Positions 1 through 5,651 of a stretch of DNA of 6,449 bases are shown here, piece by piece. The first letter of the stretch is position 1. Each line of letters starts with the position of its first letter. The notes beneath the pieces are model-generated. The model was not told the origin of the DNA and ran no database searches. It saw only the letters and a list, made by a program, of their open reading frames with translations. Position numbers and translations under genes: made by a program. Origin of the DNA: Spongiibacteraceae bacterium (lineage in GTDB: Bacteria > Pseudomonadota > Gammaproteobacteria > Pseudomonadales > PIVM01); NCBI GenBank assembly GCA_030618505.1, contig JAUXDF010000191.1:1-6449 (forward strand). Reading direction: 5' to 3'.

Positions 1-1
1 G

Positions 2-106
2 AGAAATTCTGAGCGGCAGCTATTCCGTTATATTTTGAAAAACCTTGATGTTTTGGCGGTCTGCTTACTTAGAGAATTCAAGAAAAAACCTTCAGTGCTC
101 CAATGA
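2..106 (+). CDS. Possible 3' end of a plus-strand gene entering from the left
   Basis: The frame starting at base 2 is open for 34 codons and ends in TGA at 104-106. It reads RNSERQLFRYILKNLDVLAV and continues with a Lys-rich tail ending SVLQ. The mix of hydrophobic and basic residues is protein-like, and the other two plus frames close within the first 40 bases. No minus-strand gene start is visible here. The stretch is too short to assign to a family and may be chance. Confidence 0.2.
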   Translation, partial: RNSERQLFRYILKNLDVLAVCLLREFKKKPSVLQ

Positions 107-200
107 CAGCAAATGGCACAAAGTTGCCTGTCGCGGTGTTCATTTTCACAGCATGCACTTTATGCAATAAATTGTGGATTTGGACACTAATTACGATCAA

Positions 201-221
201 ATGAGATATATGTAATCTCAT
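201..221. promoter_or_regulatory. 21-bp dyad, possible operator
   Basis: ATGAGAT (201-207) and ATCTCAT (215-221) are perfect inverted repeats around a 7-base AT-rich centre. The size and spacing would suit a dimeric DNA-binding protein, but no adjacent gene start is visible in either direction and no regulator family can be named. It could also be a chance palindrome in AT-rich DNA. Confidence 0.25.
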
Positions 222-256
222 AAAGTGCCGAACAACTTAAATATCAATGATGAATG

Positions 257-269
257 ACACATTATGTGT
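257..269. repeat. 13-bp perfect palindrome
   Basis: ACACAT-T-ATGTGT is a perfect dyad with 6-base arms and a one-base centre, 35 bases from the 21-bp dyad at 201-221. It could be a small operator; nothing nearby shows what it would control. Confidence 0.25.
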
Positions 270-290
270 TAAACAACAGCGTCACTGGCC

Positions 291-346
291 GTAGGGTGCG
301 GCCCCCGTACCAATATTTATCTAACGGTGCGGAAGCCGCACCCTAC
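291..346. repeat. REP / inverted-REP pair (BIME-like) with GTAG feet
   Basis: Two hairpins face each other. GTAG (291-294) precedes a stem GGTGCGG/CCGTACC (295-301 with 305-311, 3-base loop, one G-T pair). After a 14-base AT-rich spacer, the stem GGTGCGG/CCGCACC (326-332 with 336-342, 3-base loop) is followed by CTAC (343-346), the reverse complement of GTAG. The outer 12 bases (291-302 and 335-346) are exact inverted repeats, so the whole can also fold as one long hairpin. A GTAG or GGAG tetranucleotide at the foot of a short palindrome is the known hallmark of REP sequences mobilised by RAYT (TnpA-REP) transposases. No RAYT gene is in the window. The element lies in the gap downstream of the DUF302 gene. 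Confidence 0.7.
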
Positions 347-419
347 GAACCGTTTGCACCGCCTCGACAGGACTCCTCCGGTAATGCAAACTCAATCGTC
401 ATATGCGCAAAACCAACTC

Positions 420-443
420 GTTCCCTCGCTCCTGCGTGGGAAC
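420..443. repeat. Hairpin repeat; possible 3' end structure of the DUF302 transcript
   Basis: GTTCCCTCGC (420-429) pairs with GCGTGGGAAC (434-443) through a 4-base loop with a single T-T mismatch. The sequence closely resembles the 'CTCGTTCCC-ACGC-TCCT-GCGTGGGAACCAG' type repeat scattered in many proteobacterial genomes, as I recall it. It lies about 34 bases past the DUF302 stop. On the minus strand it is followed by GAGTTGGTTTTGCG, which has only a poor T-run, so intrinsic termination is possible but weak. Confidence 0.5.
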
Positions 444-476
444 CAGCGTCAAATACCCGAAAATCACAGCACCGTG

Positions 477-860
477 TTAAACCGCACTATCGATTGCCTT
501 ACAAATAGCCTCTTCCACCTCTTCGGCAACACTCGATAACTGCGCTGAATCCGAAAGCTGCGCCAACATAGCCTTTGGGCTCAGCATACCAATATAGGTT
601 CCACCCGCCTTCTCATACACCGAAACACGACAAGGCAAAGCCATATTCAAATCCATATCTTCGGCGAGCACCTTGGCAGCCTGATGTGGATCACACACTT
701 CCAGGACCTGGCACTGATATTCAAAAGGCACGCCTTTTTTATTCAGCGTTTCATAAAGATTATGAATATGCAGCACACCAAACTTTTGCTCCGCTATCGC
801 TGCCTGCAAATCCTCAACAGCCTGAGCCACACTTTTCTGAGTTTCTTTAATATATTTCAC
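477..860 (-). CDS. DUF302 domain protein, function unknown
   Basis: This small protein of 127 residues has no signal peptide or membrane segment and is probably cytoplasmic. It matches the DUF302 family (PF03625) by its YQCQVLEVCDPHQAAKVL stretch (48-65) and by LPCRVSVYEKAGGTYIGMLSP (75-95), the usual core with its conserved Cys-Pro and Pro-Cys positions. C50, C56, C77 and C119 together with H31, H33 and H59 could bind a metal or act in redox chemistry, but this is inference; the family has no settled role. The start is GTG (858-860). An in-frame stop lies at 882-884, the first in-frame Met is residue 69, and GAGGGAG (868-874) sits seven bases upstream, so GTG is well supported. The gene is co-oriented with the efflux operon but 289 bases downstream of it with its own promoter, so it is probably a separate unit reached only by read-through. 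The stop is TAA. Confidence 0.85.
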   Translation of the reverse strand: MKYIKETQKSVAQAVEDLQAAIAEQKFGVLHIHNLYETLNKKGVPFEYQCQVLEVCDPHQAAKVLAEDMDLNMALPCRVSVYEKAGGTYIGMLSPKAMLAQLSDSAQLSSVAEEVEEAICKAIDSAV

Positions 861-867
861 AACAACA

Positions 868-874
868 CTCCCTC
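868..874 (-). promoter_or_regulatory. Shine-Dalgarno site fixing the GTG start of the DUF302 gene
   Basis: The minus strand reads GAGGGAG, then seven bases, then GTG. This purine-rich site is strong and well spaced. No ATG is available in frame near it, so it decides the start codon. Confidence 0.75.
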
Positions 875-892
875 GTATTTTTCACATTAAAT

Positions 893-921
893 ATAATGCC
901 CTTTGATTTTCAGTTTAGCAA
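893..921 (-). promoter_or_regulatory. Possible sigma70 promoter of the DUF302 gene
   Basis: On the minus strand TTGCTA (916-921) matches 4 of 6 positions of the -35 consensus. CATTAT (893-898) matches 4 of 6 positions of the -10 consensus, with an ideal 17-base spacer. The predicted start of transcription would fall around 885-890, leaving a leader of about 25-30 bases before the GTG. The site lies in the AT-rich 50 bases between the gene and the inverted-repeat element at 952-1127, so the element is just upstream of the -35 box. The prediction rests on consensus only. Confidence 0.4.
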
Positions 922-951
922 ACCCCCAGCCCACAAAACACGCCAAGATAA

Positions 952-1127
952 GGCAGGCGGGGTAGACTAGTTAGGCGCCTATGAGTTTTAGCGAGTACGG
1001 GACTCATTTTGGATAAAGGAAGCGGGGAAAACACGTCTTTTTGTGTTTTCACGAGCGACCGCCAAAATGAGTGTCGCACGCAGCGTTAATAAACTCATCG
1101 AAGCCCGACTAGTCTACCCCGCCTGCC
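952..1127. repeat. 176-bp MITE-like element with 20-bp perfect terminal inverted repeats
   Basis: The ends are exact inverted copies: GGCAGGCGGGGTAGACTAGT at 952-971 and its reverse complement at 1108-1127. Inside are three more complementary pairs around nearly the same centre (about 1039): 981-988 with 1091-1098 (ATGAGTTT, each 9 bases inside the terminal repeat), 1002-1012 with 1062-1072 (ACTCATTTTGG), and 1027-1034 with 1043-1050 (GAAAACAC, 8-base loop). Each half can alternatively fold on itself (981-986 with 1002-1007; 1067-1072 with 1093-1098), which would give a cloverleaf: outer stem, two side hairpins and a central hairpin. No clear target-site duplication is seen at the ends, and no protein is encoded. 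It begins 22 bases after the czcA stop, so in the operon transcript it would fold as a large 3' structure, though no U-run follows it. A non-autonomous mobile element or dispersed structured repeat is the best reading. Confidence 0.75.
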
Positions 1128-1149
1128 AGCCACACTTTTCAAATCGCCA

Positions 1150-4100
1150 CTATCTCATCTCAGCGAGTTTCCCTTTAGAAAACGCCGCAAACAGCACCGG
1201 CAACACAAACAGCGTCAAAAACGTCGCCGTCACCAGCCCCCCCACAATAACCGTCGCCAAAGGCCGCTGAATTTCCGAGCCCACCCCATCAGACAAAATC
1301 ATCGGCATCAAACCCAAAGCCGAGGTAATCGCCGTCATCAACACAGGCCTCAAGCGCGACACAGCCCCCTCAAAAACAGCCTCCTCCAGCGACTCCCGAC
1401 CAAACTCAATGCGCAAATTAATCGCCTCAACCATCACCACCCCATTAAGCACAGCCACACCAAACAGCGTAATAAACCCAATCGAACTCGGCACCGACAA
1501 ATACTGCCCGGAAACAAACAGCGCAACAATGCCACCAATCATCGCCAGCGGTAAATTCATCAAAATCAGCAAAGCCTGTCCCACCGACTGAAAGGTAAAA
1601 TACAAAATCAGCCCAATCAAACTAATCGACAAAGGCACCACAATCATCAAACGCTGCTGTGCACGCTGCTGGTTTTCAAACTGCCCGCCAATATCCACCG
1701 AATAACCCGCGGGCAAATCCACTTTCTCCTTAATGACCTGCTGAATATCAGCCACCACACTGCCCATATCACGACCCTGAACATTCGCCTGAATTACAAC
1801 ACGACGCTGCACATCATCACGTCGTACCTGCGGAGGCCCTGAATCAATAACAATGTCTGCCACATCACCCAAACGCACCCAGGCACCCGCAGGCGATTGC
1901 AAGCGCAAATCAGCTATACGCTGCCGATCTGATCGATATTCCTTAGCCAATCGCACGTAAATATCATAACGCTCATTACCATTAATGATCTGACCCGCCT
2001 CAACGCCGCCCAAACCATCACGCACCACCGCCATCACATCCCCGACCGACAAGCCATAACGAGAAAGCTGGCGTCTATTCGGTTTAATCACCAATTGCGA
2101 TTCACCAACAATTTGCTCCATCGCAACATCGCGAGCACCCTCAACACTTTGAACCGCCAGCTCAATCTCCTGACCTTTTTTTGCGAGGACATCAAGATCA
2201 GGGCCGAACAACTTAATCGCCAACTGCGCCTTTACACCCGACAACAGCTCATCAACTCGCGTTGCAATCGGCTGAGAAAAATTCAGCAATAAGCCGGGGA
2301 ACTGCTCCAGCTTCTCCTCCATCAAACCCTGCAGTGCAATACGACTGGAGGCACTCGTCCATTCTTCAAGGGGTTTAAGACCAATATAAATTTCGATGTT
2401 ATTAACCGGTTCCGGATCACCACCGATTTCCGCCCGTCCTATTCGACTAGCCGCATAAGTAACCTCGGGAAATTCCATCAACAAATTTTCCAGTTTGGGC
2501 GCAACATCAAGAGCTGTTTCCAGACTCGAAGACGGAGCCAGAGTCGCGCGCAAATTAATAGTCCCCTCCTCAAGTTCAGGAACAAATTCCGTGCCTAAAT
2601 AAGGAATCAACATCAAAGCGGCGACCAACAAAATACCCGCACCACCCAAGACCCAGGGTTTTTGCCCCATCGCTTTATCCAGAGCGCTGCGATAAAGAGC
2701 CTCAAGAAAGGACACCAGCGGACTGGGTTTAACCCTAACCCCACTTTGAAAAAAATAACTGGCCAAGGCCGGCACCACAATAAGAGAAACAGCCAGAGAT
2801 GCCGCCATCGCGATCATAATGCTCACCGCCATGGGTTGAAACAACTTGCCCTCAACCCCCTCAAGACTAAACAGCGGAGCGAACACCACCATAATAATGG
2901 TGACCGCGAAAAATACCGGCTTAGCAACCTCTTTAGCGGCTTCCTGAATACGCAATCCAACCGCCCTATCCTGCCCAGTATTGTGTGGATCTTCATCTTC
3001 CTTTGGCAAATTCCTGGCATTTTCAGCATCATGTCGTTGATCAGGGTGACTCAGATGTTTAAAAATATTTTCCATCATTACCACTGCGCCATCGACCATC
3101 ATACCGATGGCAACAGCCAAGCCACCGAGGGACATCAAGTTAGCTGACAAACCGTTATAGGCCATAATAGTCAGCGCCATACCCACCGACAAAGGAATAG
3201 AGATCAACACCAACAGCACTGCCCGCACATTCAGCAGGAACAACACCAATACGATAACAATAAAAACAAAAGCTTCGATTAAAGCCTTGGCAACGGTATT
3301 CACCGCATTTTCAATCAAGTCCGCCTGATCGTAGATCGGCTCAAAGCGCACACCTTTCGGAAGAGCTTGTTGGATAAGTTCAATACGATCATTAATACCA
3401 TCGATCGTAACTTTGGTATTCGCCCCCATTCGCTTTAAGATAATACCGGAGACTACTTCGCCGAGATTTTCCACCTCACCATTTTCACCGCGCCGTGTCA
3501 TGGTGACAGCACCCTGGCGAATTTCACTGCCAAATTCAACGCTGGCAACATCGGAAATTCTAACCACAGTACCGTCAACGGTTTTCAAGGGGATTTGGCG
3601 CAACTCATCAAGCCCTTGCTGATTCGAGCTGAGCCATCCGGTGCCTCGTATTACCAATTGCTCCTGCCCCCGATTCATATACCAGCCACCGGCATTGCTG
3701 TTGTTATCTTCCAACGCCTCGACCACCTGGCGCTGACTTAACTGATAGGCCAGCAAACGCGAAGGGTTGAGATTCACCTGGTATTGACGCACATCCCCGC
3801 CGAAAGACAAGACTTCGGTCACACCGTCCACTGGCATCAGCAACAGTTTAACCACCCAGTCATTCAAGCTGCGTAGGGCCATTACGTCATAACCCGAATC
3901 AGCTTCAGCCAATAGCAGGTATTGGTAAATTTGCCCAAGCCCAGAAGTATTAGGTCCAATTTCCGGCGTGCCTACGCCGTCAGGAATAAGCTCTTTGGCT
4001 GATTGCAGACGCTCAAAAACCAGTTGGCGAGCAAAATAGATATCAGTGCCTTCCTTAAAGACAACCGTAATACCGGACAGGCCAGTTTTGGAAATTGAGC

Positions 4101-4347
4101 GCACCTCCTCCACATCAGGCAGTGCATACATTACCGCTTCAATGGGAAAGGTAATCAGCTGCTCCACCTCCTCAGAGGCCAGCCCCGGCGCTTCCGTATT
4201 AATAGATACCTGCACATTGGTAACATCGGGGAAAGCATCCAGGCTCAGGCGTGGAATAAAATAAAAAGCTGATGCCGTCAGCGCCAGCAGGGCAATCACC
4301 ACCAATAAACGGTTGGCAACTGACCAGTCGATCAAACGATTTAACAT
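1150..4347 (-). CDS. czcA: CzcA-like HME-RND heavy-metal efflux pump, inner-membrane subunit
   Basis: This 1065-residue proton antiporter drives metal efflux from cytoplasm or periplasm; its length is normal for the family. Twelve membrane segments fit: TM1 about 13-33, TM2-6 about 355-530, TM7 about 565-583, TM8-12 about 901-1055. Two large periplasmic loops lie between TM1 and TM2 and between TM7 and TM8. The N-terminus (DAFPDVTNVQV, EAPGLASEEVEQLITFPIE) is typical of heavy-metal RND pumps. TM4 reads AIGMMVDGAVVMMEN (413-427), keeping the relay Asp (D419) and Glu (E426), but the first Asp of CzcA's DFG is A413 as in CusA. By hand alignment the CusA methionine triad positions (573, 623, 672) are R600, N650 and E700 here, which argues against Cu(I)/Ag(I). 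The ATG start has AGGA at 4355-4358, seven bases upstream; the stop is TAG. The gap after czcB is 71 bases, in the same operon. Substrate is inferred as a divalent metal; Zn, Cd, Co and Ni cannot be separated from sequence. Confidence 0.95.
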   Translation of the reverse strand: MLNRLIDWSVANRLLVVIALLALTASAFYFIPRLSLDAFPDVTNVQVSINTEAPGLASEEVEQLITFPIEAVMYALPDVEEVRSISKTGLSGITVVFKEGTDIYFARQLVFERLQSAKELIPDGVGTPEIGPNTSGLGQIYQYLLLAEADSGYDVMALRSLNDWVVKLLLMPVDGVTEVLSFGGDVRQYQVNLNPSRLLAYQLSQRQVVEALEDNNSNAGGWYMNRGQEQLVIRGTGWLSSNQQGLDELRQIPLKTVDGTVVRISDVASVEFGSEIRQGAVTMTRRGENGEVENLGEVVSGIILKRMGANTKVTIDGINDRIELIQQALPKGVRFEPIYDQADLIENAVNTVAKALIEAFVFIVIVLVLFLLNVRAVLLVLISIPLSVGMALTIMAYNGLSANLMSLGGLAVAIGMMVDGAVVMMENIFKHLSHPDQRHDAENARNLPKEDEDPHNTGQDRAVGLRIQEAAKEVAKPVFFAVTIIMVVFAPLFSLEGVEGKLFQPMAVSIMIAMAASLAVSLIVVPALASYFFQSGVRVKPSPLVSFLEALYRSALDKAMGQKPWVLGGAGILLVAALMLIPYLGTEFVPELEEGTINLRATLAPSSSLETALDVAPKLENLLMEFPEVTYAASRIGRAEIGGDPEPVNNIEIYIGLKPLEEWTSASSRIALQGLMEEKLEQFPGLLLNFSQPIATRVDELLSGVKAQLAIKLFGPDLDVLAKKGQEIELAVQSVEGARDVAMEQIVGESQLVIKPNRRQLSRYGLSVGDVMAVVRDGLGGVEAGQIINGNERYDIYVRLAKEYRSDRQRIADLRLQSPAGAWVRLGDVADIVIDSGPPQVRRDDVQRRVVIQANVQGRDMGSVVADIQQVIKEKVDLPAGYSVDIGGQFENQQRAQQRLMIVVPLSISLIGLILYFTFQSVGQALLILMNLPLAMIGGIVALFVSGQYLSVPSSIGFITLFGVAVLNGVVMVEAINLRIEFGRESLEEAVFEGAVSRLRPVLMTAITSALGLMPMILSDGVGSEIQRPLATVIVGGLVTATFLTLFVLPVLFAAFSKGKLAEMR

Positions 4348-4396
4348 GTATTTGTCCTATAGATTGTTGGGGCTGACAAACAGACCTTCCGCCCAT

Positions 4397-4439
4397 CTAA
4401 TGTGTATGCGGATCAAGGCTAGTGGTTATGTGGATCAAA
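4397..4439 (-). repeat. Degenerate tandem duplication at the 3' end of czcB
   Basis: Two 21-base units, 4419-4439 and 4397-4417, match at 16 of 21 positions with a period of 22. The first encodes the last residues FDPHNH and the stop of czcB. The second, just past that stop and in another frame, would read LDPHTH and again a TAG stop. Two of the base changes would be synonymous third-position changes. It looks like an old duplication of the adaptor's His-containing tail that is no longer translated. Confidence 0.5.
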
Positions 4440-5630
4440 ACCACCTTTGGCAATTTGTGAGGCGACAAAAAAAGCCCCTTCCATAACAACGCGGCTACCC
4501 GGGGCTATACCCTCAATCTCTCGCCACTTGCCAAGCGAACGCCGAAGTTCGATTTCCTGAGCTTTAAACTGACCGGGTTCAACTTCAACAAACACCGTCC
4601 AGTCACCATCAACTCCACGCATCAAGGCTGATTCAGGCACAGCCAGCACCGGCGTTTTTGTAGCAAAAGAGAAATACACATCGGCAAATAAACCGGGGTG
4701 TAAACGATGACTGTCGTTGTCTACCAACAAGCGCACTACACGCGTGCGGGTCAAAGGGTCGATAGTGTGCGCCTCCTGGGTGACCTGGGCGGCAAACAGC
4801 TCAGTACCCACTTTAACCTGAGCCTGAGTACCAGCGGGCAATTCCAGCTGTTCAGTAGGTGCCATGCGCGCCTCCACCCATAGCTCATGCTCATCAGCTA
4901 ATTCAATCAAAGCCTCACCGGACTCTACTCGTTGCCCCTGATGAAAATCATCAGACAATACCGCACCAGCAATGGCAGCGATCAGTGAGTATTCACCGAG
5001 TACCTGAGAATTTTTCGGCGACTGAATAGCATCTTCAGATAATCCATAGGCCAACAAACGGGCATAGGCCGCATCGTAGTCTGCCTTAGCCGTAACAAAG
5101 CGTTTGTCGCCCACAGCTTTACGGCCTAATTGTTTTACTCGCTGCCATTCTGAGCCGGCAACACGATAGGCCGCCTGGGCATCAGCTACCGTTTCACTGA
5201 ATAAGGTCACTAGCGGCTGCCCCTTTTCCACATGATCCCCCAGCGCCACATGACGACGCAGCACCACTGAGTCAACCCGCGGAGATACCAGGTAACTGGT
5301 ATAACCATTGGCTTTAATTTCACCCGGTGCATAGACTTGATAATCCATCGCGCGAGCCTTGAGCGTAAGCACTTTGATATTGGCAAGTGCTGTTTGTATA
5401 GGCGAAAGCGCTACGCCTTCCGTTTCATCTTCATGAGCACCTTCATGACCATGGGCGCCATCTTCCTCATCGTGTGTTTCACCGTCGCCGTGCTCGTCAT
5501 GATCAGAGTGATCTTCAATTGCACCGGATTGCTTATTTTCTTGATGCTCATGTCCCGATTCAGCGAAGACATTGCTAGCCGTACTCGACATCAGGATAGT
5601 CAGAATAATAAGTTTTAATGTTTGATTCAT
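4419..5630 (-). CDS. czcB: CzcB-like periplasmic adaptor (membrane fusion protein) of a heavy-metal RND pump
   Basis: This 403-residue adaptor would link the inner-membrane pump to the outer-membrane channel and may hand metal to the pump. Residues 1-23 form a signal peptide with probable cleavage after VFA. Residues 24-71 are a low-complexity tail with nine His (27, 29, 41, 44, 47, 53, 60, 62, 66), many Asp/Glu and no Met, as expected for a divalent-metal sponge. A split lipoyl/barrel-sandwich domain follows (about 100-145 and 213-245), interrupted by a short alpha-hairpin (about 148-203). A beta-barrel covers about 250-320, and a membrane-proximal domain runs to the end, finishing KGGFDPHNH as many CzcB proteins do. 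The ATG at 5628-5630 is supported by the signal peptide; upstream is only a weak AGG (5640-5642) nine bases away, so translation may be partly coupled to czcC. The stop is TAG. A degenerate tandem copy of the 3' end follows it (4397-4439). Confidence 0.93.
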   Translation of the reverse strand: MNQTLKLIILTILMSSTASNVFAESGHEHQENKQSGAIEDHSDHDEHGDGETHDEEDGAHGHEGAHEDETEGVALSPIQTALANIKVLTLKARAMDYQVYAPGEIKANGYTSYLVSPRVDSVVLRRHVALGDHVEKGQPLVTLFSETVADAQAAYRVAGSEWQRVKQLGRKAVGDKRFVTAKADYDAAYARLLAYGLSEDAIQSPKNSQVLGEYSLIAAIAGAVLSDDFHQGQRVESGEALIELADEHELWVEARMAPTEQLELPAGTQAQVKVGTELFAAQVTQEAHTIDPLTRTRVVRLLVDNDSHRLHPGLFADVYFSFATKTPVLAVPESALMRGVDGDWTVFVEVEPGQFKAQEIELRRSLGKWREIEGIAPGSRVVMEGAFFVASQIAKGGFDPHNH

Positions 5631-5651
5631 AATAGTTAACCTAAAAATTTG

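Larger units (their letters stand above)
107..290. other. Intergenic region without recognisable genes
   Basis: This AT-rich stretch shows no supported gene on either strand. It contains only the two small dyads annotated separately (201-221 and 257-269). Together with the REP pair and the hairpin repeat to its right it makes a gap of about 370 bases between the possible gene end at 106 and the DUF302 stop at 477. Confidence 0.5.

Noticed and set aside
254..539. Two short plus-strand open frames across the left gap
   Set aside because: Both run through the REP pair and hairpin repeat and into the DUF302 3' end, and no protein-like features or ribosome sites support them.
970..976. GTTAGGC matches the integron attC core GTTRRRY
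   Set aside because: No partner RYYYAAC core is found at the right distance, and the surrounding symmetry is that of the 20-bp terminal repeats, with no attC arm order and no cassette gene.
952..1127. Intrinsic terminator of the efflux operon
   Set aside because: The structure is far larger than a normal terminator stem and no T-run follows it on the minus strand; it may still affect RNA stability.
1043..1270. Plus-strand open frame of 75 codons
   Set aside because: It starts inside the inverted-repeat element and runs antisense through the czcA 3' end; it has no ribosome site and no family resemblance.
2662..3147. Plus-strand open frame of 161 codons
   Set aside because: It is wholly antisense to czcA, with composition (many His, Arg and Asn) typical of a reverse-strand shadow and no recognisable domain.
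4199..4396. Minus-strand open frame of 65 codons starting between czcB and czcA
   Set aside because: It overlaps the czcA 5' end in another frame and has no ribosome site; czcA itself has a good start and SD.
5337..5618. Plus-strand open frame of 93 codons with hydrophobic stretches
   Set aside because: It is antisense to the czcB signal peptide and His-rich tail; the hydrophobic residues are a by-product of those codons read in reverse.
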